Shown here in pieces: positions 1 through 13,547 of a stretch of DNA of 31,342 bases. The translations under genes and the position numbers were made by a program. Origin of the DNA: a virus; the IMG/VR virus record IMGVR_UViG_3300029319_000285, positions 1 through 31,342 of that record; one strand, written 5' to 3'. Under the pieces are notes generated by a model. That model had not been told where the DNA came from. It searched no databases and was given only the letters and a program-made list of their open reading frames with translations. Position 1 is the first letter of the stretch, and every line of letters begins with the position of its first letter.

Positions 1-125
1 TACATGGGGTCTGCCACGCACTTTGCATATTCTTCGATTTGTTCTTTTGTAAATTCAGTCTGTACGCCAGCGGCTTTTAGATTGATATTGCCAAGATAGG
101 ACTCAGCATCATGCTTCTCGGTCAT
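1..125 (-). CDS. gp17: Terminase large subunit, N-terminal fragment (gp17-like)
   Basis: This gene starts at an ATG at 125 and runs off the left edge; 41 codons are visible. In T4-like phages gp17 is the ATPase/nuclease motor that packages DNA into the prohead. The visible part carries a Y-L-G-N-x-N-L-K segment followed by F-T-K-E-Q and K-C-V-A-D-P-M, which resembles the N-terminus of marine T4-like gp17 as I remember it. Neither the Walker motifs nor the nuclease domain is in the window. The gene overlaps the end of gp16 by 17 bases, and the order 15-16-17 is that of T4. No good Shine-Dalgarno is seen (only AGG right against the ATG), so translation probably depends on coupling to gp16. The call rests mainly on position plus the short match. 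Confidence 0.8.
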   Translation of the reverse strand, partial: MTEKHDAESYLGNINLKAAGVQTEFTKEQIEEYAKCVADPM

Positions 126-597
126 TCCTAATCTTCTTCACTTTCTTCGCAGGAAGTTGTTTGTTAATCATATCCTGTAATTCTTTTGTAGATCCAACAA
201 AGAAAGCATTGTTCGTAACCTGTTTCTTTGTTTCATCTTTTTCAAGGTCTTTCATTTGTTTATGAACATCAAGTAATTCCTTGTTCGCCTCTGTTGCCGT
301 TTTTAGAAGTTGTGACACGACCTCGTAGGCTCTGGGACTATCGCTCTCTGATGCAACTTTCAAAATACCGTCCATAGCGACTTTACTATTATCAATAATG
401 TCTTTTAGATTTTCACGAACCTCGCCGTAGTCTTTTCGCTGATCCATCTTTTTGCGGTCGGGAAACTTGGAAAGGTCAACCTTCACAGGCTCGCGGCGAA
501 CGATGTCGGCATCCACCACATCGTGTGTCGTTTTCCGCACCTCTGTTGGCTCGATATTTAAGGCATTTTCAAGTGGATTTTCATTAGATTTAGACAT
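109..597 (-). CDS. gp16: Terminase small subunit (gp16-like)
   Basis: A 162-aa protein, close to T4 gp16 in length (about 164 aa). The small terminase forms a ring that recognises DNA and regulates the gp17 motor. The N-terminal half is charged and probably disordered. The middle (residues ~50-125) is a helical segment rich in Lys, Glu and Leu, as expected for the coiled-coil oligomerisation core. Near the C-terminus an F-F-V-G-S-T-K-E-L segment is followed by a basic tail (K-K-V-K-K-I-R). A strong GGAGG lies 8 bases before the ATG, inside the end of gp15, and the two genes overlap by 8 bases. Position between gp15 and gp17 supports the call; this family diverges fast. Confidence 0.85.
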   Translation of the reverse strand: MSKSNENPLENALNIEPTEVRKTTHDVVDADIVRREPVKVDLSKFPDRKKMDQRKDYGEVRENLKDIIDNSKVAMDGILKVASESDSPRAYEVVSQLLKTATEANKELLDVHKQMKDLEKDETKKQVTNNAFFVGSTKELQDMINKQLPAKKVKKIRNDREA

Positions 598-1411
598 CTT
601 GTGTTCCTCCGGTAATACTCAGTCCCGCACCAAACTCAAAAATTTCTTGCGTGATTCCGGCAATAGGTGGCAAAGAAAATTCACCAGAGGGTCCGGTGAC
701 TGATGTAATAATTCTGAATCCCGCAGAGGTCGGTCCCGTGATACCGTCCTCTGTAAAAAACGAATTGAATGCGGTAATATCTGTTGTCGTAATATACTTT
801 TTGGTTTTTGTGGGTGAGAAAACATAAGAGTATGCAATGAAATCAATTGTAAAAATTACATTTCTTTGTGTAAGTGTATCGCCTTCATAATCAATCTCTG
901 GGTTGACCGACTGAATAACAATTGGAACGTCAATCTTTGTATTGAAGTCGCTAAAATTCATTGAGATGGTAAATTCAGGCGTAAAGTATGGAATGATCTG
1001 CTCGACGATTTGAAGAGCATCGTCCATCGTTCTTGCCGCAATCGTTAATTGAAAGCCAACTGTATAAGGAACTTCTGAATATTGTGTTTCAGTATTTCCC
1101 ACTGTCGAACTTTTATATCTTTCATAGACAGTATTTCTTTTACGTTGCCCATCGTAATTGATCGAGGTGATATTGAAACCCATCCGAGGGAGTGCGCCCG
1201 CGATACCAGCAGCATTTTCAGTTTCCTTTGTATTTGGTAGTTCCCTTAGCATACGAAGAAACTTTTCTTGTGTCGCGTATGTGATAGGCACAAGAATTTT
1301 TTTCGTTGTAGCACCCGTAGAGTCTCTTCTTTGCACAAAAATTTCATCAAAAAGAGAGGCAAACCCAACCACGGTTTTGCGAATAGTTTCATTGTAAAAC
1401 GTAGTAAACAT
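590..1411 (-). CDS. gp15: Tail sheath stabiliser / tail terminator (gp15-like)
   Basis: A 273-aa protein; T4 gp15 is 272 aa. gp15 caps the finished tail and forms the ring that binds the neck of the head. The N-terminus (M-F-x-x-F-Y-N-x-x-x-R) and the V-P-I-T-Y-A segment at about residues 42-47 match the T4 gp15 pattern. The rest is beta-rich and contains an R-x-M-D-D-A-L-Q-I-V-E-Q-I-I-P-Y-F-T-P helix-turn segment. The start codon overlaps the gp14 stop as TAATG. A GGAGG lies about 9 bases before the ATG, within gp14, so the gene has both coupling and its own ribosome site. Confidence 0.9.
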   Translation of the reverse strand: MFTTFYNETIRKTVVGFASLFDEIFVQRRDSTGATTKKILVPITYATQEKFLRMLRELPNTKETENAAGIAGALPRMGFNITSINYDGQRKRNTVYERYKSSTVGNTETQYSEVPYTVGFQLTIAARTMDDALQIVEQIIPYFTPEFTISMNFSDFNTKIDVPIVIQSVNPEIDYEGDTLTQRNVIFTIDFIAYSYVFSPTKTKKYITTTDITAFNSFFTEDGITGPTSAGFRIITSVTGPSGEFSLPPIAGITQEIFEFGAGLSITGGTQDV

Positions 1412-2283
1412 TACAGGTCACCCTCCGAAAACGGATCAGTATCAGTAAAGTCAATAAAGGACGCACCCTCCAACTGGAAGTCTGTGTTGTTTTCCATTGG
1501 ATCTTTGACAAAGAAATCTTGTGTAAGACCAATCGAAGTGATTGCGTAAGATGCACCAGAGGATACGCCCACAATGCTCGCGGCAGCATCAATAGTACCA
1601 GAGATCAACGAACCCTCTGCCACGTTGGAAGTTGTATCCCACAAAACCAAAGACATTGTGCCACCAGTGACGGCACTAGAAGACAAGAGGTGGGCGTTTT
1701 CACCCTCGATGAATTCACCAGATCCGGTTGATCCCATGACAATTTCAAAAAGTTGTGTGTAAACATCAGCAGTTGAACCATCAACGACATCAAAGCCAGT
1801 GTCCATATCCTCACCAGAGTATTTGAACATACTGCATTTCATTTCAAAAGTAAAAATTTTACCGAAGTTAAAGAAGTTCTTTTCTCTTTCAACAAAGTTT
1901 ACTTCAAACAAACCATTTGAAAGAGGAAAGTAAATAAGGTCGCCCTCTCTCGGATATGGATAACCTTTATCAGAAAAGGTGTCTAAAAATCTTCTTCTCG
2001 AAATTGTTAGTGTAATTTCATCACGGATTTCAAGACCATACTGTGTCATCACCTCGCCTTCGCCCTCAAAGCCATCGTACGAGTTGACATACATTTCAAT
2101 TTCTCTACCATTTTCAAATTTTGCTTGTCGATCCTCCCCAAAAATGTTATCAACATTTACTAGACTTCTCGGAATGTAAACACAATCAACACCGTGAATC
2201 TTAATTGACTCAACGACCAAATCTTCGACTAAATTTTGTTCAGCCTTATTTGAAAATTTGTTGAAGTATTGATTAGTAGCCAT
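1411..2283 (-). CDS. gp14: Neck protein (gp14-like)
   Basis: A 290-aa protein, slightly longer than T4 gp14 (256 aa). With gp13, gp14 forms the neck that completes the head and joins it to the tail. Around residues 20-60 the pattern V-x-E-S-I-K-I-x-G-V-x-C-x-Y-I-P-R and then I-F-G-E-D-x-Q-x-K-F closely follows T4 gp14. Next comes a Y-x-N-S-Y-D-G-F-E-G-E-G segment, also typical. Residues ~170-265, rich in Gly, Ser and Thr, look like a beta-rich addition that explains the extra length. It starts 2 bases after the gp13 stop and overlaps gp15 as TAATG. Confidence 0.92.
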   Translation of the reverse strand: MATNQYFNKFSNKAEQNLVEDLVVESIKIHGVDCVYIPRSLVNVDNIFGEDRQAKFENGREIEMYVNSYDGFEGEGEVMTQYGLEIRDEITLTISRRRFLDTFSDKGYPYPREGDLIYFPLSNGLFEVNFVEREKNFFNFGKIFTFEMKCSMFKYSGEDMDTGFDVVDGSTADVYTQLFEIVMGSTGSGEFIEGENAHLLSSSAVTGGTMSLVLWDTTSNVAEGSLISGTIDAAASIVGVSSGASYAITSIGLTQDFFVKDPMENNTDFQLEGASFIDFTDTDPFSEGDL

Positions 2284-2285
2284 GT

Positions 2286-3080
2286 TTATCCCGTAAAGAA
2301 GTCCGGTGGCAGTTCATACTTGTCTTGCAGGGTATCCTCAATTTTTTCCATTTCGTCATTACCTTGACTAATCAAAGCCTGACCATCAAATTGAACACCA
2401 CCGGGAAGATTAATACCTTGATATTTGATTAGATTCATGCCCCACTGTTTTCTAAAAGATGCGGTCACATACCTTTTGAGTAAAATGTCATTATAAATTT
2501 CTGTATAATTATCAGGATTCAACGAAACGTAACAATCTAATACAACAAAATCACCCACCGACACGGTTTCAGACCAGTTCATATCAAGGTAAACTCTATT
2601 GGTCACTCTGTTAAATCTAATTTGTTTTTCGGGATCTAAAAAGTCGGCGAGCAAACTGATATACGACTGGGTGATATAGTAATTTGTCATATCTCCACCG
2701 TATCTTAGACCGTAAGAATCATTAAGTGCCATTTGATATCTGACACTAAACATATTTGTTCCAGCACCACCCTCATCAAACTGAAACGCCTTAGTAATAG
2801 AAACAATTCTGGAAGAGTCTTCGACTTGTGGATAGTCGTTGGGACCAGTCAAGCCAAGTGAATTTGTATCAATAAATCCGTTGTCAATATCAGTTTGCGT
2901 GATTGCATGTTTGTATAACGCACGCTCTACTCCATCGAAATGGTATTCATTAAAAATTTGAATAGCATCATCCAGCGAATCTTCCAACTGAGCATCATCG
3001 ACATTAATCTCGATGACGGGTGCGCCGAGTTTTCTTAGAGCATACTGTTTTAGTTCTTCTCGCGTCGTTGGTGTTGCCAT
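2286..3080 (-). CDS. gp13: Neck protein (gp13-like)
   Basis: A 264-aa protein; T4 gp13 is 309 aa. gp13 is the head-proximal neck protein that works with gp14 to close the DNA-filled head. The N-terminus reads T-R-E-E-L-K-Q-Y-A-L-R-K-L-G-A-P-V-I-E-I-N-V, then D-D-Q-type helices with a D-A-I-Q-I-F-N-E-Y-H-F-D-G motif, a hallmark of this family. The chosen ATG at 3080 has a very good ribosome site (AAGAGGAG, GGAG at 3092-3089). It is preceded by a 96-base stretch with no firmly called gene, the longest such gap in this otherwise packed strand, so gp13 may start its own transcript. Confidence 0.92.
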   Translation of the reverse strand: MATPTTREELKQYALRKLGAPVIEINVDDAQLEDSLDDAIQIFNEYHFDGVERALYKHAITQTDIDNGFIDTNSLGLTGPNDYPQVEDSSRIVSITKAFQFDEGGAGTNMFSVRYQMALNDSYGLRYGGDMTNYYITQSYISLLADFLDPEKQIRFNRVTNRVYLDMNWSETVSVGDFVVLDCYVSLNPDNYTEIYNDILLKRYVTASFRKQWGMNLIKYQGINLPGGVQFDGQALISQGNDEMEKIEDTLQDKYELPPDFFTG

Positions 3081-3176
3081 CTAAATCGCTCCTCTTCCTT
3101 TTATATGTATTGGATCGAGGCTTCTTGTGATATGATGGGTCACCTTTTGGTTTCGATTCCTCGCCTTTATTTTTCA

Positions 3177-3177
<1 letters not shown>
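3004..3177 (-). CDS. Candidate small basic protein (57 aa), unproven
   Basis: An ORF of 57 codons whose ATG overlaps the stop of the 1570-aa gene as TAATG, the same coupling seen at several real junctions here. Its first ~32 codons fill the gap before gp13; the last ~26 overlap the gp13 start out of frame. The product is rich in Lys and Arg (K-K-P-R, Y-K-R-K-R, K-K-T-R-R-T-R) with no recognised domain. No Shine-Dalgarno precedes it, and the 77-base overlap with gp13 argues against it. Treat it as a hypothesis; the alternative is an untranslated leader for gp13. Confidence 0.25.
3085..3105 (-). promoter_or_regulatory. gp13 ribosome-binding site and weak late-promoter-like TATA box
   Basis: On the minus strand the octamer TATAAAAG (3105-3098) matches 6 of 8 bases of the T4 late promoter core TATAAATA. 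It is followed by GGAAGAGGAG, a strong Shine-Dalgarno ending 8 bases before the gp13 ATG. If the box is a promoter, transcription would begin at about 3092, right at the ribosome site, giving a very short leader. The ribosome site is clear; the promoter is speculative. Confidence 0.35.
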
Positions 3178-7889
<4,712 letters not shown>

Positions 7890-7907
7890 ACTTTATCTAT
7901 GCCTCTC

Positions 7908-10900
7908 TTAACTCTTAATAATGTAAGTCACAGTAATATACGGAGGCATTTGTTCCTGTTGCCCATCAGTATTAGAAGCGATGGGCATACTGCCATCCAA
8001 GGAAAGCGGTGTGTTTGGTTTTCCAACCATACCAAACTTGGCAAGGTCTTGACCCTCATCGCCATCAACCCCCAACATGCGATATCTGAGTTCGCCTTCT
8101 CCGCCAGCGGTCGCAACACTTGAATTCGGTGGCTGCAAGGTATTATCCGCACCGGGATTATCAAAACTTTCGTTACCAAAGGCATCTTGGAACATGGCGT
8201 GAGTGTGATCCAACATTCTATTGGTTCCACCAGTTTTGTTAAGTTGACCCATATCAGCCCGTGGATTTGGAATGTGAGAAGTATCACCAATCGCCCGACC
8301 CAGTGGCACACGATATGCAAGGTTTGGTGTCAGTGATCTACCGTTTGGACCGACACCATATGCTCCGTTCAAAATACTATTCAAATCAATTTCACTAGCA
8401 TCAACTTCTGTGCCGTCACAGAAACGGAAACCAGAGGGTGGGCTATTACCCGCATACGGGAAGATAGCACCCGGAGGAATCGCAGCACCGGAGAAGAAGA
8501 TATTACCATCTGAGACTCTTCTAGGAACTGCGGCTAGAATATCAATATATGGTGCAAAGTCAGTTTCATTGATATTGTAATTAAATACAACTTTGATAAG
8601 ATATCGATTGTATTCACCAACGAAAATCCCGCTTTCGGGAAGGTTGCCACCTGTTCGTGATGGCAGTTGGAAAATTTGCTGTCTACCCGCTGCGGTGGTG
8701 GTGGGAAGCACTTGTGATGGTTCACCATTCGGGAACAACTCGTAGTATCTGTTATCATCAATATCTCCGCCATCACCAGTATCAAATTTAGCAAAAATTC
8801 TAAAAGCGTCTTCTTTTGGCGAGAAATATCCCACATTTAGAATGAGATCATCAGATGCTTGTCCCGCGTCCAACTCCACAATCTTTGAATAATACCTTGC
8901 AGTTCCGGGGTTTCCTGTGTCTGATGGATTCAGTTCTGCTTGGGTTTCAAATCCAACGAGGGGACCAAGATCAGCACCAACTTTGTATTCACTAAGAAGA
9001 AGTGAAACCTGATCACGATCAACCATCGTTGAATAAAGACCAGATGTATTTAAGTTAAACTTCAAGTTGGTGGATAAACCAAGAGTTCGTCTGCCACCGA
9101 GGGAGGACGATTGATTGATGGTCAGTGGTTGTGGATCAAACAGTGAGTCAACACTATTTTGATATTCACTAACAGGTTCAATATTTCCAGAAACATAAAT
9201 GCTATCATATGGAATTTGTGATGAATTTGAAGTTGTAAAAGAAATAGTTGGTGTGGTCGCAGTATCGAAAATACATTGATTGATTTCACAACAAATTCTT
9301 CTATTTGTATATTCTACCACCGAACCGTCAGTTGTTGAAACCACCAAAGAGCCAAACTTAGGATCTTGCGGGGGAAGCAATGTAGTAAACACATTTGTTG
9401 ACAGATCATTTGTCACAATGGAAATTGCATACTGTCCGGCAGGCAGATACACTGGTGTTGAAAAAGTAAAAGTGGTTCCAGCAGTATCGTCAAATTCACC
9501 TGCACTGTTTAAAATATCCGAAGCGAGGGAAGACCGAACCACCTGTGAGAAGGGCATCACGATAGAGTCAGATACGATACCATCAAACACGGGACGAATA
9601 CTAAGATACACTGGTGTGCTTCGATCTGTCGTCTCATCAAAATGAACTTTGATCGAAGGAATATGAATTCCTTGGGGATAGTTATCTGGGCTAACATTAA
9701 AGATTTGATGTAAAGGTCTTTGAGAATTAAGAACTTGTTGATCTTCCGCAACAAACAGGTCACTGTAATCTTCAAATCTTGCCAATAATGACCCAGAGGA
9801 TTTTCTTCTAACCTCTGGTGGTCGAACATGTTTGACACCAAGGATGTCCGTATCGATTGACCTAATAGCATAGAAGAAAGTATCAGCAGATGTAGAGCAG
9901 TTTTCAACATTTCCATCTGCGGAGTCAAGAATGGTCAGACGTTTTCTACCAATAGTAAATGTATCGGCAGGAATGACGATTTCCGTATCATCTAAAACCC
10001 CATTTGCACTAACTTCATAACCATCGGTGTTGCCAATTTGCTCATCATCAAGATACACAAAAACGGTGACACCACCACGAAGACCCTCCGCTCTCACTTT
10101 AATTGTGGTGGCAGGAATATATGGTTTAATAGAAAGGTCAATAATTCTGTCACTGAGTCTTTGAATCACTCTTCTTGATAAAATTCTACTAATGAAAACA
10201 CTAGATGAGTCTGATGCAACGTACTCACGCTCAAAGGGGCTAACAAAGGTTCTCAGTGCGGGAGTTTTAAATTTTCGACCGAACCAGTGGAACTCCCAAT
10301 CTTTCCAAGTCGTTCCAAACCCAGCGTTTCGTCCTACAATTCCACCAGCATCTTGTACGGTAAAGTCAAGTTCCCAGTTATTAAGTTGCCCATCAGGGTT
10401 TGATACAACAACTGGTTTCTGGGATTCTGACCAATAGTTAATACAGAACGGAGAAACTTTCGCCACACCCAAGAAGTCAACGGATGCGTAAGGATTAATT
10501 CTTTCCCTAACACCCGCCGAGCCATCTGTATTTGTTTGTGCAGCGAATCTTGCGGTCGTGTAATCTACAAGAGTAACATTGTCAAAAGCAGATGGGGTCG
10601 TGACACCAGATGGTGTAACTTCGGAATCAGTCACCCCAACACTTTGACTCACAAAGGGTGGATACAGTCTGTTTTCAATAGGATCAATTGCAACATTATA
10701 ATTTGTTCTTGAAATGTCGGCGTTTTTGTGTCCTGCAAATTCATCAACGAAAATACCACTCTCAGAAATTGGAGCAACATTACCAGCAGAGTTCACTCTT
10801 GATATCGCTGCATTTACAAGTTGAGATTTGTATCTTGCAGTCGCGTCAAATTCTTGTGTTCTTTCAATATCGCCGATCTCACGCATCGTGAATCGTTGAT

Positions 10901-13538
10901 TGTCAATATAAACTGCCTTTACGTCTTCGGGAGATCGAGCATCTGCGGGAATGACAAGTTGATAGAGTTCAAGATCATTTGGTGAAACTTCTGGCGGCAC
11001 TGGGACAGCAGCAGGCTTGCCTCTAATAATGATAAACTTGCGATCATCTGTTAAAACAACACTGTCAATTCTTGCACCATATCTAATGATTTCAACAGTA
11101 GGATCTTCGGGATCTTGGTCTGGTTCACATTTACCATCTGCGGAAAGTGCCTGACTCACAGATCCGTTTCTTGCTGCCACCGTGGATTTATGAACAACTG
11201 GTCGGAAGTCAAGATAGTTCGTTAATTTAAGACCGTTGAAAGACGGAACATCTGCGGTGTCAACCGTGGTATAACTGTCAGCAGTGAATGGACCACTACC
11301 AGAGTGAATAAATCTTTTGTATGTGACAGTTACAGAATCATCCTGTGCCAAGGAAAATGTTGATGTTTTGGGTATGATCGATGAGAATTGATAAGTGTCA
11401 ATTCGTTGACCGTCATCCAAGTCAAAATCTGCTGTTCGGTCAGTTCCGTTTACCACGATGCTAGAAACAGATGTAACATCAATAAGACCGAGAGACAATT
11501 TGTTTCCAATAAAGTTGGCATTGAAGCCACTATTATTTACAGTGATAGTTACTGTTTCGTCACCAGATAAAGTTTTTGTTCTTTTATTACTTTTCTCAGA
11601 TGTATTTACGGGTGCAAATACCACGACCTCACCAGTGAATGGCGTGGTTCCGTCTGGCTGAGTGAGTCCTGTGACAGTAAGTGACCCAGTTGAATTGTTC
11701 AGTTCAAAAGAAGGTGAATTATTAACAAAAGCATTATTATTGCTATCAATAAACCAAACTGTTGGGGTCACCAGACCACCATTTTGATTTCCCAATGAAC
11801 CAACAAAAGTGGTGGATGAATCATCGTTCGATATTGTCACTGCACCACTCACAGCAGACCCAACAAAGGGTCTAATTGTTGTAATGTCAACGGGGTTATC
11901 AATAGAAATAGCACCCTCGGTCATCGCAAAGAGTTTTCTTTTTGCCTCACCTAGAACAAACTCATCAGTGCTTGGATCAATTAAGATAAACGCCCCACCG
12001 AAACTTGATGGATCTTCGGGATCGGTCCCTGATGCGTCAGGACCAAATTCACTATCTTGACTAACACTAGAAACAATAGCCCTGTCAGCATTTCTAAAAT
12101 TAAAGTTTCTTGGGTCAACATCAGGATCAGTATCGGTATTAAAGTTTTTGAAGTATACTCTGTAAACAAGACCGTTAGATCCCGCCTCTTCAAAAATTCT
12201 ACTAACATTAAAAGAGCCTACTCTGGTAGTGCCTTGGAAAAGATAAAATTTTCTACCCTGAATAAAAGGCTCATCAAAATCACTCGCTTGATTACCGCGA
12301 AGAACATTAGCAAGTTTTTGTAGGGCAGTTCTATTGGTTGCACCATCGGTGCTTGCCCTTAGTCTTAGATATTGACCACCATCAAACTCTCCAACGGTCT
12401 GGGTGACAACCTCAAAAGTTTCTGTGGGATAATCATCTTCAAGTTTGTTTTCGGCGATAGTTTCAAACTCATATCCTTTGACGTATGCTTTACCCGGACC
12501 AATCCGAACGCCAAATTTGCTACGATCAACGACTCCAAAAGTATCCTGATAAGAGTCAATTTCAATTGGAAACGGATCAACTGTGTAATGACCAGACTCG
12601 TCGTAAGTTCTTCTTGCCAAAGTTTTTTCAAGTTCGGCATAGTCTGGGTACTTTACTCGTCTTGTTACAGTGCCGTCAACAATTTTGACAAGTTCAATAA
12701 AATCAGTCTTATCTTGAAGTTGATATCCAAGCACCGACGATCCGGTTAAACCTCTTTGACCAAGGGTGAGATCAACCTTGAAACGATCTGCGCCCGGAGA
12801 GTTGAAGTTGCTGAAACCAAAAGATGGATCTCTTAAACTTGTATCCTCATCTGATGTGACGACTTCGTTGGTCTTCACTAAGCCAATTGAGTTGAAGGTG
12901 TTTGAAAAAACTCTATAATTTAATGTGCTATCATCGGTATAACTTGGAACTGATTGCCGATTGACTTTTGCGAAGTAGCCTCCGGTGTAGTAAATACCAT
13001 CGTTGACTGTGATAAAGTTTGATACAGTGCCAACACCCGGTGCGGACTGCCCACTAAGACTCGTAAGTGTGACTCCAATATTTGAAGTTCCCACTGTCGT
13101 AAGACTTTGATTTTCATTAAAAGTACCCGGAGTCAGGTATTGAACAAACAGCATTTGATAGTTGTCATTTTCAAGAGTCGATCCAGAAAGCACAGAGACA
13201 ACTTTTGCATCAGTGGTTACACCAGCGGAGGTTCCTCTCACTGTTTGACCAATCATATTTTGTAAAGTAGTAGGGTCTAATGCGGTGTCTGTTGAGATTC
13301 TAACAAACCCTGCTGTGGACACAGAAACGCCGCCGCCTGCGACAACTGATCCTTCATCAAAAATATGATCGCCAATCTTCTCAATTTGGTTTTGGAGGAC
13401 TGATTGTAATTGGGAGAGTTCTCTTGCCTGAATCGGGAATCCGGGCTTGAAAAGAATTTGATAATATTTCTTATCAATATCGAAGTCGTTGTAGTAGGGG
13501 ACTCCTCCCATGATGTTTTTATTGTAGGCGGTTGTCAT
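7908..13538 (-). CDS. Giant baseplate/short-tail-fibre protein with C-terminal collar domain
   Basis: An 1876-aa protein. The N-terminal ~120 residues (N-I-M-G-G-V-P-Y-Y-N-D-F-D, then Q-A-R-E-L-S-Q-L-Q-S-V-L-Q-N-Q-I-E) look like the conserved head of a large structural protein found in marine T4-like phages, which I recall as a DUF4815-type domain. The middle is a long beta-rich stretch. Residues ~1687-1876 form a phage tail-collar domain: I-P-P-G-A-I, then P-P-S-G-F-R-F-C-D-G, and an HxH pair at His1778/His1780 in D-H-T-H, like the metal-binding pair in T4 gp12 short tail fibres. By position between gp8 and gp13 it probably combines the jobs of T4 gp10-gp12: attachment to the baseplate rim and binding of the host surface. 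A clear GGAG sits in TAAGGAGCATAG just before the ATG. Confidence 0.75.
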   Translation of the reverse strand: MTTAYNKNIMGGVPYYNDFDIDKKYYQILFKPGFPIQARELSQLQSVLQNQIEKIGDHIFDEGSVVAGGGVSVSTAGFVRISTDTALDPTTLQNMIGQTVRGTSAGVTTDAKVVSVLSGSTLENDNYQMLFVQYLTPGTFNENQSLTTVGTSNIGVTLTSLSGQSAPGVGTVSNFITVNDGIYYTGGYFAKVNRQSVPSYTDDSTLNYRVFSNTFNSIGLVKTNEVVTSDEDTSLRDPSFGFSNFNSPGADRFKVDLTLGQRGLTGSSVLGYQLQDKTDFIELVKIVDGTVTRRVKYPDYAELEKTLARRTYDESGHYTVDPFPIEIDSYQDTFGVVDRSKFGVRIGPGKAYVKGYEFETIAENKLEDDYPTETFEVVTQTVGEFDGGQYLRLRASTDGATNRTALQKLANVLRGNQASDFDEPFIQGRKFYLFQGTTRVGSFNVSRIFEEAGSNGLVYRVYFKNFNTDTDPDVDPRNFNFRNADRAIVSSVSQDSEFGPDASGTDPEDPSSFGGAFILIDPSTDEFVLGEAKRKLFAMTEGAISIDNPVDITTIRPFVGSAVSGAVTISNDDSSTTFVGSLGNQNGGLVTPTVWFIDSNNNAFVNNSPSFELNNSTGSLTVTGLTQPDGTTPFTGEVVVFAPVNTSEKSNKRTKTLSGDETVTITVNNSGFNANFIGNKLSLGLIDVTSVSSIVVNGTDRTADFDLDDGQRIDTYQFSSIIPKTSTFSLAQDDSVTVTYKRFIHSGSGPFTADSYTTVDTADVPSFNGLKLTNYLDFRPVVHKSTVAARNGSVSQALSADGKCEPDQDPEDPTVEIIRYGARIDSVVLTDDRKFIIIRGKPAAVPVPPEVSPNDLELYQLVIPADARSPEDVKAVYIDNQRFTMREIGDIERTQEFDATARYKSQLVNAAISRVNSAGNVAPISESGIFVDEFAGHKNADISRTNYNVAIDPIENRLYPPFVSQSVGVTDSEVTPSGVTTPSAFDNVTLVDYTTARFAAQTNTDGSAGVRERINPYASVDFLGVAKVSPFCINYWSESQKPVVVSNPDGQLNNWELDFTVQDAGGIVGRNAGFGTTWKDWEFHWFGRKFKTPALRTFVSPFEREYVASDSSSVFISRILSRRVIQRLSDRIIDLSIKPYIPATTIKVRAEGLRGGVTVFVYLDDEQIGNTDGYEVSANGVLDDTEIVIPADTFTIGRKRLTILDSADGNVENCSTSADTFFYAIRSIDTDILGVKHVRPPEVRRKSSGSLLARFEDYSDLFVAEDQQVLNSQRPLHQIFNVSPDNYPQGIHIPSIKVHFDETTDRSTPVYLSIRPVFDGIVSDSIVMPFSQVVRSSLASDILNSAGEFDDTAGTTFTFSTPVYLPAGQYAISIVTNDLSTNVFTTLLPPQDPKFGSLVVSTTDGSVVEYTNRRICCEINQCIFDTATTPTISFTTSNSSQIPYDSIYVSGNIEPVSEYQNSVDSLFDPQPLTINQSSSLGGRRTLGLSTNLKFNLNTSGLYSTMVDRDQVSLLLSEYKVGADLGPLVGFETQAELNPSDTGNPGTARYYSKIVELDAGQASDDLILNVGYFSPKEDAFRIFAKFDTGDGGDIDDNRYYELFPNGEPSQVLPTTTAAGRQQIFQLPSRTGGNLPESGIFVGEYNRYLIKVVFNYNINETDFAPYIDILAAVPRRVSDGNIFFSGAAIPPGAIFPYAGNSPPSGFRFCDGTEVDASEIDLNSILNGAYGVGPNGRSLTPNLAYRVPLGRAIGDTSHIPNPRADMGQLNKTGGTNRMLDHTHAMFQDAFGNESFDNPGADNTLQPPNSSVATAGGEGELRYRMLGVDGDEGQDLAKFGMVGKPNTPLSLDGSMPIASNTDGQQEQMPPYITVTYIIKS

Positions 13539-13547
13539 CTATGCTCC

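Noticed and set aside
11388-12749. Several plus-strand ORFs of 60-125 codons inside the 1876-aa gene
   Set aside because: They are scattered, lack ribosome sites and family signs, and lie opposite a continuous well-supported gene.
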